From Pacificimonas aurantium (lineage in GTDB: Bacteria; Pseudomonadota; Alphaproteobacteria; Sphingomonadales; Sphingomonadaceae), in the NCBI RefSeq assembly GCF_020092905.1, contig NZ_JAGSGB010000001.1, forward strand, positions 744,001 to 808,000: DNA of 64,000 nt, given 5' to 3'. Made by a program: the position numbers and the translations under genes. Positions 56,294-64,000 of this stretch are shown here, piece after piece; within the stretch, counting starts at the first letter, position 1; the number at the start of each line of letters is the position of its first letter. The notes below the pieces were generated by a model, which saw only the letters and a list, made by a program, of their open reading frames with translations, did not search any database and was not told where the DNA came from.

Positions 56294-57149
56294 CGCGGCG
56301 GCGGGTGTCGCGCGTCTCGCGGAACCTGTCGAACAGGAAATCGCCATCGTCCCAGCGGATCGCCCGCTGCAGCTGCGTCAGGTCTTCGGTAAAGCGCTGC
56401 AGGGTTGAAAGCACCGCCTCCTTGTTCTCCAGGAAGACGTCGCGCCACATGGTCGGGTCGCTCGCCGCGATCCGGGTGAAGTCGCGAAATCCGCCGGCGG
56501 AATATTTGATGACTTCGCTGCTCGTCACATCCTCGATGTCCGAGGCTGTGCCGACGATGGTATAGGCGATCAGGTGCGGCAGGTGGCTGGTGATAGCCAG
56601 CACCATGTCGTGATGCCCGGCCTCCATCAGCTCGACCTCGCTGCCCAGCCGGCGCCAGAATTCGCTCACTCGTTCGACGTTGCGCGCATCGGCCTCCGCG
56701 CCGGGCGTGAGGATGCACCAGCGATTCTCGAAGAGTTCGGCAAAGCCGGCGTCGGGACCCGAGCGTTCGGTTCCCGCCACGGGATGCGCCGGCACGATCC
56801 GGTCTGGCCCTTCGATGGCCGCGGCCATCGCCTTCAGCACCGATGCCTTCACCGAGCCGACATCGCTGACGACTGCGTCGCGCGGCAGGTCGGCGGCAAT
56901 CTCCTCGGCCGCCGCGCCGATGGCGCGTACTGGTACAGCGAAGACGACGAGGTCGGCGTCGCAGACCGAGGCGCCGGCGCTGTCCGCCATGTCGTCGAAC
57001 AGGCCAAGCTCGTCCGCGCGGGCCGCGACGGCCGCGTCGCGGTCATACCCCGTCAGGCGGACGGTGGGCATCCGGTTCCGGATGGCCCGCGCGAGCGACG
57101 AGCCGATCAGGCCCGTCCCCAGAATGGTGACGCGTTCGAACGGTAGCAC
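56238..57149 (-). CDS. tyrA: Prephenate/arogenate (cyclohexadienyl) dehydrogenase
   Basis: Oxidative decarboxylation to tyrosine precursors. 303 residues. NAD loop ILGTGLIGSSLARAI near residue 10, SVKASVLKAMAA, catalytic-histidine motif IVPAHPVAGTERSGPDAGF near residue 122, and HHDMVLAITSHLPHLIAYT. It has no chorismate mutase or ACT domain. Starts 6 bases after the hisC stop on the same strand, so hisC-tyrA is an operon: both act in aromatic amino acid synthesis, as HisC-type aminotransferases also accept aromatic substrates. Confidence 0.94.
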   Translation of the reverse strand: MLPFERVTILGTGLIGSSLARAIRNRMPTVRLTGYDRDAAVAARADELGLFDDMADSAGASVCDADLVVFAVPVRAIGAAAEEIAADLPRDAVVSDVGSVKASVLKAMAAAIEGPDRIVPAHPVAGTERSGPDAGFAELFENRWCILTPGAEADARNVERVSEFWRRLGSEVELMEAGHHDMVLAITSHLPHLIAYTIVGTASDIEDVTSSEVIKYSAGGFRDFTRIAASDPTMWRDVFLENKEAVLSTLQRFTEDLTQLQRAIRWDDGDFLFDRFRETRDTRRRVIDAGQDTAAPDFGRDRR

Positions 57150-57155
57150 GGCCGC

Positions 57156-58259
57156 CTAGCCTTCGCCGAAAAAGGCGCGCAGCGCCTCGATCAGCTCGCC
57201 GGTTTCCTCGGTCGTCCCCACGCCGATGCGCAGGGCATGGCCCAGGCCCATTTGCGGCAGCCAGCGCACCAGGATGCCGCGCTCGCTCAGAAACGCGTTG
57301 GCAGCCTCGGCCGTATGGTCGCCCGTTTCCGGGAAGGTGGCGAGCACGAAGTTCGCCGCCGACGGCACGGCGCGCACTCCGTGATTGCCGAGTGCGGCGA
57401 GGGCCTCCTCCAGCCGGCCCCGTTCGCGGCGGTTTTCGGTGCGGCAATGCTCGACCCAGTCCTGGTCGCGGACGGCGGCGATCGCGCCTGCCTGCGCTTC
57501 GCTCGTCACGTTGAACGGGCCGCGGATGCGGTTGAGCGCCCCGATCACGTCGGGGTGGCCGTACGCCCAGCCCACGCGTGCACCGGCAAGGCCGTATATC
57601 TTCGAGAAGGTGCGCGTCGTGACGACGTTCGGATGGACGCGCGCCATGGCGATGCCATCCTCATAGTCGGCCTCGCCCGCCTGATATTCCGCATAGGCGG
57701 CGTCGAGAACGAGCAGGATGTCGGGCCTCAGACCAGTATGCAGCCGCTCGACTTCGTTGCGCGGAATGACGGTCCCCGTCGGGTTGTTGGGGTTCGCCAG
57801 ATAGACGAGCTTCGTCTTGTCGGTGACGGCGCCCAGTATGGCATCGACGTCTGCGGTATAGTCCTCGTCCTCCACCGCGACCGGAACCGCGCCCGCACGG
57901 CGCGCCGCGATGGGATAGACCATGAAGCCGTAGCGCATGTGGACGATCTCGTCGCCCGGCCCGGCATAGGCCTGCGCAAGCAGTTGCAGCAGTTCGTCGG
58001 ACCCGGTGCCGCAGACGACCCGGTCCGCTTCCAGGTCATGGGTCTCCGCGATAACCTCGCGCAGTTCGTGGCTGGCCGCGTCGGGATAGCGGTGCGGGTC
58101 CACCGTCCCTGCGCGCAGCGCCTCGAGCGCCTTGGGGCTGGGGCCGAGCGGGTTCTCGTTGGACGACAATTTGATCGTCCGCTTGCCCGCTTCGCCCGAA
58201 CGGCCCGGCACATAGGGTGCGATTTCGGCGATCCATGGCTTCATCTGGGGGGCGGGCAT
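57156..58259 (-). CDS. hisC: Histidinol-phosphate aminotransferase
   Basis: PLP aminotransferase of 367 residues used in histidine synthesis and, in this gene order, probably also for phenylalanine/tyrosine. SSNENPLGPSPKALEAL, GTGSDELLQLLAQA, YLANPNNPTGTVI, DAAYAEY and the PLP-lysine stretch RTFSKIYGLAGARVGWAYG are visible. The ATG at 58259 (AAAGGA upstream) gives MPAPQMKPWIAEI, the normal N-terminus; an in-frame start at 58403 adds unrelated residues. Confidence 0.94.
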   Translation of the reverse strand: MPAPQMKPWIAEIAPYVPGRSGEAGKRTIKLSSNENPLGPSPKALEALRAGTVDPHRYPDAASHELREVIAETHDLEADRVVCGTGSDELLQLLAQAYAGPGDEIVHMRYGFMVYPIAARRAGAVPVAVEDEDYTADVDAILGAVTDKTKLVYLANPNNPTGTVIPRNEVERLHTGLRPDILLVLDAAYAEYQAGEADYEDGIAMARVHPNVVTTRTFSKIYGLAGARVGWAYGHPDVIGALNRIRGPFNVTSEAQAGAIAAVRDQDWVEHCRTENRRERGRLEEALAALGNHGVRAVPSAANFVLATFPETGDHTAEAANAFLSERGILVRWLPQMGLGHALRIGVGTTEETGELIEALRAFFGEG

Positions 58260-58418
58260 GTCGGACGTGCATCCTTTCGGGAACAGGGAACGCGCCGGTC
58301 TTCCGGCGCTCTCAGCGCGCCTTAGCGCCCCTCGGCGCGACAACCAACCGGGAGGGCATGCCATGCAACCATCAATGAAACGCCACGTTATCCCTGCAAT
58401 CACTGGAAAGGAATCACC

Positions 58419-58676
58419 ATGGGAAATGGCGGACGCACAATCCTTTGGATCGCTATTCTAGCGGTCGTCGTTCTGATTATTCTCTACGCACTCGGCTTTT
58501 TCTCTGCTGAAGTCGAAGGAGAGCTTGAAGCACCGAATGTCGACGTAAGCGCCGAGGGCGGTTCCATTCCGGACGTCGATGTGGATGCGGGCGAGATCGA
58601 GGTCGGCACCGAAGAAGAGGTCGTCGAAGTTCCGACGATCGACGTCGAGGAAGCCGGCGAGCCTGACGAAGAATAA
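58419..58676 (+). CDS. Small single-helix protein with acidic tail
   Basis: 85 residues: MGNGGRTILWIAILAV then a helix to about residue 28, followed by an extremely acidic C-terminus (many Glu/Asp, few basics). A strong GGAAAGGAATC precedes the ATG. Function unknown; the tail might bind cations. It lies 57 bases before the Pmp3 gene and could be co-transcribed with it. Confidence in coding is supported by codon bias and ribosome site only. Confidence 0.7.
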   Translation: MGNGGRTILWIAILAVVVLIILYALGFFSAEVEGELEAPNVDVSAEGGSIPDVDVDAGEIEVGTEEEVVEVPTIDVEEAGEPDEE

Positions 58677-58732
58677 ACTTCGGGCACGAAGACACCAGGG
58701 AAGAATAACTCACAGGCCGGAGACGAACCGTT

Positions 58733-58891
58733 ATGCCGCTTATCATTCTCATTCTGACCATTCTGATCCCGCCGCTTGGCGTGGCGCTCAAACATGGTCT
58801 CAGCGCGGATTTCTGGATCAACTTGATCCTGACGCTGATCTTCTACGTCCCGGGCCTGATCCACGCTCTTTACGTGAATTATGTAAGATAA
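58733..58891 (+). CDS. YqaE/Pmp3-family small membrane protein
   Basis: 52 residues, too short for most gene callers. Two helices: MPLIILILTILIPPLGVALK and FWINLILTLIFYVPGLIHAL, joined by a HGLSAD loop, ending YVNYVR. This is the Pmp3/YqaE pattern (ILxxxxPPLGV, FWxNLxLTxLxYxPG), associated with salt or cold stress and membrane potential. Good codon bias supports it. Confidence 0.88.
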   Translation: MPLIILILTILIPPLGVALKHGLSADFWINLILTLIFYVPGLIHALYVNYVR

Positions 58892-58904
58892 GCATCTAAG
58901 AGCC

Positions 58905-59357
58905 ATGGCCATGACCGGGAACGGCTTCATGACCATGGCTCTCGAACAGGCGGAAGCAGCGGCGCGCCGCGGGGAGGTCCCCGTGGGCGCCGTTGTCGTT
59001 TGCGGGGAGGACGTTTTGGCCGCGCGTGGCAACGAGACGCGGCAGGCCGCCGACCCGACGGCGCATGCGGAACTGCTCGCCATTCGGGAGGCTGCGGCAA
59101 GGCTCGGCAGCGAACGGCTGACCGGCTGCGATCTCTACGTGACGCTCGAACCCTGCCCGATGTGTGCGGGCGCGATCTCGCATGCCCGGCTCGCGCGGCT
59201 TTACTTCGGCGCGGAGGATCCGAAGGGCGGCGGCGTGTTGAACGGCCCGCGCGTCTTCTCGTCTCCTACCTGTCTGCACAGGCCCGAAGTGTATCCCGAG
59301 ATCGGCGCGTCCGCAGCCTCGGAGCTTTTAAGGGGCTTTTTTCAGCAGCTGCGTTAG
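58905..59357 (+). CDS. tadA: tRNA-specific adenosine deaminase TadA
   Basis: Converts A34 to inosine in tRNA-Arg(ACG). 150 residues. Zinc site: His in DPTAHAELLAI with the catalytic Glu, and two cysteines in LEPCPMCAGAI. Region DPKGGGVLNGPRVFSSPTCLHRPEV is typical of TadA rather than cytidine deaminases. Two in-frame ATGs (58905, 58911) are possible; the first is used. A strong terminator follows. Confidence 0.92.
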   Translation: MAMTGNGFMTMALEQAEAAARRGEVPVGAVVVCGEDVLAARGNETRQAADPTAHAELLAIREAAARLGSERLTGCDLYVTLEPCPMCAGAISHARLARLYFGAEDPKGGGVLNGPRVFSSPTCLHRPEVYPEIGASAASELLRGFFQQLR

Positions 59358-59365
59358 CCGCACGG

Positions 59366-59401
59366 AAAAAGGGCGCCCCGTCGAGACGGGACGCCCTTTT
59401 T
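59366..59401. terminator. Bidirectional terminator between tadA and csbD
   Basis: AAAAAGGGCGCCCCGTC on the left and GACGGGACGCCCTTTTT on the right form a long stem with one internal mismatch and a 2-base turn. Both sides carry A/T runs, so it serves tadA on the plus strand and the csbD-like gene on the minus strand. Confidence 0.9.
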
Positions 59402-59421
59402 CGGTCTAGATGCGAGGCCGC

Positions 59422-59613
59422 CTACATGCGGTCGACGGTCTTCTTCGCATCTTCCTTCAGTTCGCCGCGCAGCTGCTGGGCTTCGCCCTTGCGTTCCTGC
59501 TCGAAGCCTTCCTGTTCCATCTGGCGGTTGTCGGTGGCGTCACCGATATCCTGCTTCAGATTACCGGCAGCTTCGTTGGCGTTACCTTTGATCTTGTCGG
59601 AAAATTCACCCAT
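59422..59613 (-). CDS. CsbD-family stress protein
   Basis: 63-residue, hydrophilic, glycine/glutamate-rich protein. MGEFSDKIKGNANEAAGNLK followed by a QEGFEQERKGEAQQLRG repeat is the CsbD signature. These are small general-stress proteins of unknown mechanism. The AGGAG before the ATG at 59613 excludes longer starts. An EcfG-like promoter lies 85 bases upstream, inside the 3' end of the P-loop gene. Confidence 0.85.
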   Translation of the reverse strand: MGEFSDKIKGNANEAAGNLKQDIGDATDNRQMEQEGFEQERKGEAQQLRGELKEDAKKTVDRM

Positions 59614-59691
59614 GAGACATACTCCTCTCGTTTGCGGCGCCTGCCTGCCGGGTAACTTCGTCCGGCTAGCGCGCCTTCGTTGTCCGCTCAT

Positions 59692-60264
59692 CTAACCAAC
59701 GGAAGCACAAGGTTTTTGTTCCGAAAGAATTGGCGGGACCCGCGCCAGGGTTCGCGCGAGGTTTTCGGCAATCGGCGCGGCGCCGTCCAGCCTCAGGACG
59801 CGCCCGTCACGCTCGCCAAGCCACGCCTCGTGGCGCGCGCGGGTCCTCCCACCGAATGACGGATCGTCATAGCCTTCGGCCCAGCGAATGAAGTTCTCAT
59901 GCGCCTGGTACATGTCGCCGCCCGGGGCGATCCGCGCGCCGAAACGCTGCTGCTCCCGCGCGCGCAGGCGGGCGATGCGAAGATCGGTCGGGAGCGTCAG
60001 GAAAATAAGATGGTCGGCGCGGTCGGCCACGGCCTCGCCCCAGTCCATCATCGAGCCGCTGACGACCCAGCCCGCATCATCGTCCAGATCGAGGTCCAGA
60101 AGCCTCAACCGCTCCTTGTAGCTGCGCTTGCGCAGGAAGGGCGGGTCGGTCGGGACCCAGTAATAATCGGCGGCGTCCGCATGAAAGACACCGAGCTTCT
60201 GCGCCAGCGCCCGGCCGAGCGTCGTCGTGCCCGTTCCGGACGCGCCGAGCAGGTGAAGCTTCAG
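59692..60264 (-). CDS. P-loop nucleotide kinase-like protein, CTG start
   Basis: Adenylate/shikimate-kinase-like P-loop protein, about 190 residues. With a CTG at 60264 read as Met, the N-terminus is [20 protein letters not shown], a perfect Walker A at the expected place. No ATG, GTG or TTG is usable in this frame; the first ATG (60108) would remove the P-loop. The CTG overlaps the thiSG stop (ATCTGA). Other features: [16 protein letters not shown], lid-type [22 protein letters not shown], and the C-terminal half [14 protein letters not shown]. Substrate unknown; often AAA17-like. Confidence 0.78.
   Translation of the reverse strand: MKLHLLGASGTGTTTLGRALAQKLGVFHADAADYYWVPTDPPFLRKRSYKERLRLLDLDLDDDAGWVVSGSMMDWGEAVADRADHLIFLTLPTDLRIARLRAREQQRFGARIAPGGDMYQAHENFIRWAEGYDDPSFGGRTRARHEAWLGERDGRVLRLDGAAPIAENLARTLARVPPILSEQKPCASVG
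59698..59722 (-). promoter_or_regulatory. EcfG-like promoter of csbD
   Basis: On the minus strand: GGAAC (59718-59722), a 16-base spacer, CGTT (59698-59701), exactly the alphaproteobacterial EcfG consensus. It lies within the last 31 bases of the upstream P-loop kinase gene. The predicted transcript begins near 59690 with a leader of about 75 bases. Confidence 0.65.
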
Positions 60265-61274
60265 ATCAGGCCTGCCAGCGGGCTGGACGGATCGGCATAG
60301 CGCCGTTTCGCCATGCGACCTGCCAGGTATGAATCGCGGCCCGCCTCGACGGCGCGCTTCATGGCGCGCGCCATCAGGACCGGATCCTTCGCTTCCGCAA
60401 TGGCGGTGTTCATCAGCACGCCGTCACACCCCAGTTCCATCGCGCCTGCCGCGTCCGATGCGCAGCCGACACCGGCATCGACCAGTACGGGGACGCTTGA
60501 TTGCTCGACGATCATGCGGATGGTCACCGGGTTCTGGATGCCCAGGCCGGAGCCGATCGGCGCGCCGAGCGGCATGATTGCGCAAGCACCCACATCCTCC
60601 AGGCGCTTCGCCGCGATCGGATCGTCGGCGCAGTAGACCATGACATCGAAGCCGTCCTTTACCAGTTCCTCCGTGGCACGGATCGTCTCGATCATGTCCG
60701 GGTAAAGCGACTTGGCTTCGCCCAGAACTTCCAGCTTCACCAGGTTCCAGCCGCCCGCTTCGCGCGCCAGGCGCAGGGTGCGCATCGCGTCTTCAGCCGT
60801 GAAACACCCGGCGGTATTCGGCAGGAAGGTCACTTCCCTGGGGTCGAGGAAATCGGTGAGGCGCGGCTTGTCCGGATCGCTCAGATTGACGCGCCGGACG
60901 GCAACGGTGACGATTTCCGCGCCCGCGGCCGCGACGGCCCGGGCGTTGGTTTCGTAGTCCTTGTACTTTCCCGTGCCGACGATCAGGCGCGAGCGGAAGG
61001 TGCGTCCGGCAACGGTCCAGCCTTCCTCCTCCGTTCCCGTAGCCGACTCCTCGGCAACGGCATCGCCGCCGCCGACGAAGTGCACCACCTCGATTTCGTC
61101 GCCGCTCGCCAGTTCGGTCGTCTCGTAGGCCGACTTCGGCACGATCTCCAGGTTGCGCTCCACGGCGACCGAGTTCGGATCTTGGCCGAGCTCGTTCAGC
61201 AGGTCGACGACGGTCGCCGGTTTGCGGATGCGGCGATGTTCGCCGTTCACGGTGATGGGAAGGGTACGGTCCAT
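60261..61274 (-). CDS. thiG: ThiS-ThiG fusion: thiazole synthase
   Basis: Makes the thiazole phosphate of thiamine. The first 65 residues are the sulfur-carrier ThiS ([44 protein letters not shown]), then a 20-residue acidic linker, then ThiG ([73 protein letters not shown]). ThiS normally ends in Gly-Gly, which forms the thiocarboxylate; here GGG continues into the linker, so cleavage or another chemistry is needed. The ATG at 61274 is preferred over 61334. No ThiF, ThiO or ThiE gene is in the window. Confidence 0.9.
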   Translation of the reverse strand: MDRTLPITVNGEHRRIRKPATVVDLLNELGQDPNSVAVERNLEIVPKSAYETTELASGDEIEVVHFVGGGDAVAEESATGTEEEGWTVAGRTFRSRLIVGTGKYKDYETNARAVAAAGAEIVTVAVRRVNLSDPDKPRLTDFLDPREVTFLPNTAGCFTAEDAMRTLRLAREAGGWNLVKLEVLGEAKSLYPDMIETIRATEELVKDGFDVMVYCADDPIAAKRLEDVGACAIMPLGAPIGSGLGIQNPVTIRMIVEQSSVPVLVDAGVGCASDAAGAMELGCDGVLMNTAIAEAKDPVLMARAMKRAVEAGRDSYLAGRMAKRRYADPSSPLAGLI

Positions 61275-61366
61275 GGCATTCCATTCAGTGTCGGCGCCGG
61301 ATATAGGCAGGCGCGTCAACCGAACCAACCGCAAGAGCCGAAGCCATTTCCGACAAGCCTCTCGTC

Positions 61367-61786
61367 ATGGTCCTCAACGGACCCAACCTGAACCTGCTGG
61401 GGACGCGGGAACCCGATATCTACGGGACCGAGACGCTCGACGATATTGCCGGGCGGCTGGAGGACGAGGCGCGCGAACTGGGCGTTGCCGTGGACCTCAG
61501 GCAGTCGAACCATGAAGGGCATCTGGTCGACTGGCTGCACGAAGCGGCTTCGGTCGAGGCAAGGGCGGTGATCTTGAACGCAGCCGCCTACACACATACC
61601 AGCGTTGCGCTGCGCGACGCGGTTGCGGCGATCTCGGTGCCGGTGATCGAGGTTCATCTCTCGAATCCGCATGCCCGCGAACGCTTTCGCCACCGCTCGC
61701 ACATCAGCCCGGTCGCACGCGGTGTCATTGCCGGTCTGGGCGCAGAGGGGTACAGCTTGGCGCTTCGCGCCGCGGCGACGCTTTAG
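61367..61786 (+). CDS. aroQ: 3-dehydroquinate dehydratase, type II
   Basis: Shikimate-pathway dehydratase. 139 residues with [19 protein letters not shown] at the start, [15 protein letters not shown] (loop with the catalytic Arg/Tyr nearby), [39 protein letters not shown]. The ATG at 61367 cuts the usual first residues short by 4-5; an ATT at 61346 (giving [12 protein letters not shown]) would restore them, but non-ATG ATT starts are rare. A divergent 92-base gap separates it from thiSG. Confidence 0.93.
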   Translation: MVLNGPNLNLLGTREPDIYGTETLDDIAGRLEDEARELGVAVDLRQSNHEGHLVDWLHEAASVEARAVILNAAAYTHTSVALRDAVAAISVPVIEVHLSNPHARERFRHRSHISPVARGVIAGLGAEGYSLALRAAATL

Positions 61787-61829
61787 ACGGCCGCTGGTTC
61801 GGCCGAAGAACAGAGGGGATAGTTGAAAA

Positions 61830-62318
61830 ATGTCAGAGCCTAAGGCGAAGGGCGGCATGTCCGTGGACACCGCGCTCGTGCGCGAGCTGGCCGAACTGCT
61901 GGGCGATACCGGGCTGAGCGAGATCGAGGTGGAGGACGGCGACCGCAAGATCCGCGTTGCCCGCAAGCTTCAGGCTGCGGCCGCGGCCGCGCCTGCCTAT
62001 GCGCCCGCCTCTGCTCCGCCCGCCGCCGCTCCCGCAGCCGAGAGCGCGGCGCCTGCCGAAACGGCGCAGGATCTGAAGGCGCACCCCGGGGCGGTGAAAT
62101 CGCCCATGGTGGGGACCGCTTACATGTCGCCCGAACCCGGCAAGCCGCCGTTCGTCAGCCCCGGCTCGCAGGTCGCGGCGGGCGACACGCTGCTGATCGT
62201 CGAGGCGATGAAGGTCATGAACCCGATTACCGCGCCGAAGGCCGGGACGGTGAAGCAGGTGTGCGTCGAGAATGAAGAGCCGGTCGAATATGACCAGGTG
62301 CTGCTGATCGTCGAATAG
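61830..62318 (+). CDS. accB: Biotin carboxyl carrier protein of acetyl-CoA carboxylase
   Basis: Carries biotin for fatty acid synthesis. 162 residues. N-terminal helix region (ALVRELAELLGDTGLSEIEVED), an Ala/Pro-rich flexible linker (about 52-82), then the biotinyl domain with GTAYMSPEPGKPPFV and the biotin lysine 128 in VEAMKVMNPITA. AGGGGATAG lies before the ATG. The accC ATG starts directly after the stop: an accBC operon. Confidence 0.95.
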   Translation: MSEPKAKGGMSVDTALVRELAELLGDTGLSEIEVEDGDRKIRVARKLQAAAAAAPAYAPASAPPAAAPAAESAAPAETAQDLKAHPGAVKSPMVGTAYMSPEPGKPPFVSPGSQVAAGDTLLIVEAMKVMNPITAPKAGTVKQVCVENEEPVEYDQVLLIVE

Positions 62319-63665
62319 ATGTTTGAAAAAGTCCTGATCGCCAATCGCGGCGAAATCGCGCTCCGGGTTCTCAGGGCGTGTCACGATCTTGGGATCGGTA
62401 CGGTCGCGGTGCACTCCACCGCCGACGCCGATGCCAAGCATGTGCGGCTGGCCGACGAGGCCGTGTGTATCGGGCCGCCCAGCGCCGCCGAAAGCTATCT
62501 CAACATGGCCACCATCATGGCCGCTGCCGAGGTTTCCGGCGCCGATGCGATCCATCCCGGCTACGGCTTCCTGTCCGAGAACGCCAAGTTCGCGGAAATC
62601 GTCGAGGCGCACGAGATCGCCTTCATCGGCCCGACGCCCGAACATATCCGCGTCATGGGCGACAAGGTGGCGGCGAAGAAAACCGCCGGCGCCGTCGGCC
62701 TTCCGCTCGTGCCCGGTTCCCCCGGCGCGGTAACCAGCGAAGCCGAGGCACGCGAGATCGGTCGGGAGATCGGCTATCCGATCCTCGTAAAGGCCGCCTC
62801 GGGTGGCGGCGGCCGCGGCATGAAGGTGGTCGAAAGCGAAGACAAGCTGTCCGCGATGCTCAGCCAGGCCAAGGCAGAGGCGAAGGCGGCCTTCGGCGAC
62901 GACACCGTCTACATCGAGAAATATCTCTCCAACCCGCGCCACATCGAGTTCCAGGTCTTCGGCGACGGCAAGGGCGGGGCCATTCACCTCGGCGAACGCG
63001 ACTGTTCGCTGCAGCGGCGGCACCAGAAGGTGTTCGAAGAGGCGCCCTCGCCCGCAATCAGCCCCGAGCAGCGCGCGGAAATGGGCGAAGTGTGCCGCAA
63101 GGCGATTGCCGAAATGGGCTATCGCGGCGCCGGCACCATCGAATTCCTCTACGAGGATGGCGGCTTCTACTTCATCGAGATGAACACCCGCCTGCAGGTC
63201 GAACATCCCGTTACCGAAGCGATCACCGGCCTCGATCTGGTGCGCGAACAGATTCGCGTGGCGGCGGGCCTGCCGCTTTCGCTTACTCAGGACGACGTGC
63301 GCTTTCGCGGCCATGCCATCGAATGCCGCATCAACGCCGAGGATCCCGCGACCTTCGCCCCCTCGCCCGGCCTCGTCGAACAATATCACGCGCCCGGCGG
63401 CCTGCATGTCCGCGTCGATAGCGGCCTTTACGACGGCTACCGCATCCCGCCCTATTATGATTCGCTCATTTCAAAGCTGATCGTCTACGGCGACGACCGC
63501 GAGGCGTGCCTGCTCCGCCTGAAGCGGGCGCTGCGCGAATATGTGATCGACGGCCCGAAGACGACGATCCCGCTGCATCAGGCGCTGGTCGACGAACCCG
63601 ACGTCCGTGCGGGCGACTATTCGATCAAGTGGCTCGAGGCCTGGCTGGCCCAAAAGGAAGGCTGA
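62319..63665 (+). CDS. accC: Acetyl-CoA carboxylase biotin carboxylase subunit
   Basis: ATP-dependent carboxylation of the biotin on AccB. 448 residues. ATP-grasp domains: [34 protein letters not shown] (glycine loop), RHIEFQVFGDG, RDCSLQRRHQKVFEEAPS, TIEFLYEDGGFYFIEMNTR and LQVEHPVTEAITGLDLV, and the C-terminal RINAEDP. The ATG begins on the base after the accB stop. Confidence 0.96.
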   Translation: MFEKVLIANRGEIALRVLRACHDLGIGTVAVHSTADADAKHVRLADEAVCIGPPSAAESYLNMATIMAAAEVSGADAIHPGYGFLSENAKFAEIVEAHEIAFIGPTPEHIRVMGDKVAAKKTAGAVGLPLVPGSPGAVTSEAEAREIGREIGYPILVKAASGGGGRGMKVVESEDKLSAMLSQAKAEAKAAFGDDTVYIEKYLSNPRHIEFQVFGDGKGGAIHLGERDCSLQRRHQKVFEEAPSPAISPEQRAEMGEVCRKAIAEMGYRGAGTIEFLYEDGGFYFIEMNTRLQVEHPVTEAITGLDLVREQIRVAAGLPLSLTQDDVRFRGHAIECRINAEDPATFAPSPGLVEQYHAPGGLHVRVDSGLYDGYRIPPYYDSLISKLIVYGDDREACLLRLKRALREYVIDGPKTTIPLHQALVDEPDVRAGDYSIKWLEAWLAQKEG

Positions 63666-63688
63666 CCCGCCAGCCTGACAGCGCGAAC

Positions 63689-63714
63689 CGCCCGTAGAGG
63701 GGCCGCGACGGGCG
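63689..63714 (+). terminator. Weak hairpin after accC
   Basis: CGCCCGT / ACGGGCG, 7 bp with a 12-base loop, in the 150-base gap after accC. No T-run follows, so a factor-independent terminator is doubtful. Confidence 0.3.
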
Positions 63715-63815
63715 ATCCGTACTCACACACTTGTTAGAAGTGCCAGTGGGCGCACAGTTGACCGCCCCACCATTCCCCAGCCAAAGACGCGTCTCGAAAG
63801 AGGGAGCGCTTGTCC

Positions 63816-64000
63816 GTGCTGAAGAAGATTCTGATCGCCAACCGCGGGGAAATCGCCTGCCGTGTCATCAAGACGGCAAGGCGCATGGGTATCGAGACCG
63901 TCGCCGTCTACTCCGACGCCGATGCCGATGCGCTTCATGTCAGGCTTGCCGACGAGGCCGTCCGGATCGGCCCGGCCGCGGCCTCCGAAAGCTATCTCGT
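63816..64000 (+). CDS. Biotin carboxylase-type subunit, acyl-CoA carboxylase alpha (partial)
   Basis: The first 61 residues only; the gene runs off the window. [46 protein letters not shown] and AASESYL are the biotin carboxylase N-domain, but the style ([21 protein letters not shown]) fits propionyl-, methylcrotonyl- or geranyl-CoA carboxylase alpha subunits rather than AccC. The GTG at 63816 has AGGGAG at 63801; TTG at 63810 is too close to it. Which acyl-CoA is used cannot be told here. Confidence 0.85.
   Translation, partial: MLKKILIANRGEIACRVIKTARRMGIETVAVYSDADADALHVRLADEAVRIGPAAASESYL

Noticed and set aside
58260-58418. EcfG promoter before the acidic small membrane gene
   Set aside because: Two GGAAC copies occur in the gap, but no CGTT follows at 16-17 bases.

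Overview
The window is about 64 kb of high-GC, gene-dense bacterial chromosome. Gene content and protein style point to an alphaproteobacterium, most likely of the order Sphingomonadales. The pointers are a suf operon led by an Rrf2-type SufR, a class I lysyl-tRNA synthetase, a PhaR-type polyhydroxyalkanoate repressor, ftsEX-ydcF-plsC next to tyrA-hisC, a large TonB-dependent receptor, two gamma-glutamyltransferases, and promoters resembling EcfG (general stress sigma factor) sites. This is inference from families; no rRNA or tRNA gene is visible to anchor it. I see no transposase, integrase, phage gene or CRISPR array. No stretch above about 300 bases lacks a gene; the largest gap is 210 bases, at 35388-35597.

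1-5.9 kb (minus strand): iron-sulfur cluster assembly operon sufR-sufB-(Imm53-like)-(secreted hypothetical)-sufC-(six-helix membrane protein)-sufD-sufS, cut by the left edge. The three inserted non-suf genes are the oddity. 6-20 kb: a DUF885 lipoprotein peptidase, pyrD, a gamma-glutamyltransferase, an acyl-CoA synthetase, two SDR dehydrogenases, a fasciclin protein, GST, pterin dehydratase, a mini zinc protease, and a thioesterase-gloA-gloB glyoxalase set. 20-27 kb: an RTX-type secreted protein with a (Thr-Pro)20 linker, a doubly frameshifted DUF305 gene, katG and a second gamma-glutamyltransferase. 27-41 kb: lysK, a DinG-like helicase, lysC, a nitronate-monooxygenase-like protein, a TonB-dependent receptor and ptsP (EI-Ntr), which is followed by a sigma54-like promoter. 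41-50 kb (mostly minus): methyltransferase, diguanylate cyclase, thiolase and PhaC-like hydrolase in one run, diverging from phaR; then a hemerythrin-PRC fusion, a PEP-CTERM-type protein with a hairpin over its ribosome site, a second thiolase and an orphan solute-binding lipoprotein. 51-64 kb: cysK-like gene, ftsE-ftsX-ydcF-plsC-DUF2125, convergent tyrA-hisC, small stress-type membrane proteins, tadA, csbD, a P-loop kinase that seems to start with CTG, a thiS-thiG fusion, aroQ, accB-accC and the start of a second biotin-carboxylase gene.

Most genes are ordinary housekeeping. The parts most worth a second look are the suf insertions and the inverted repeats around the sufR promoter, the broken DUF305 gene, the hairpin that hides the Shine-Dalgarno of the PEP-CTERM gene, the sigma54-like element after ptsP, two EcfG-like promoters, and several start codons (CTG, TTG, GTG) that automated callers would probably misplace.
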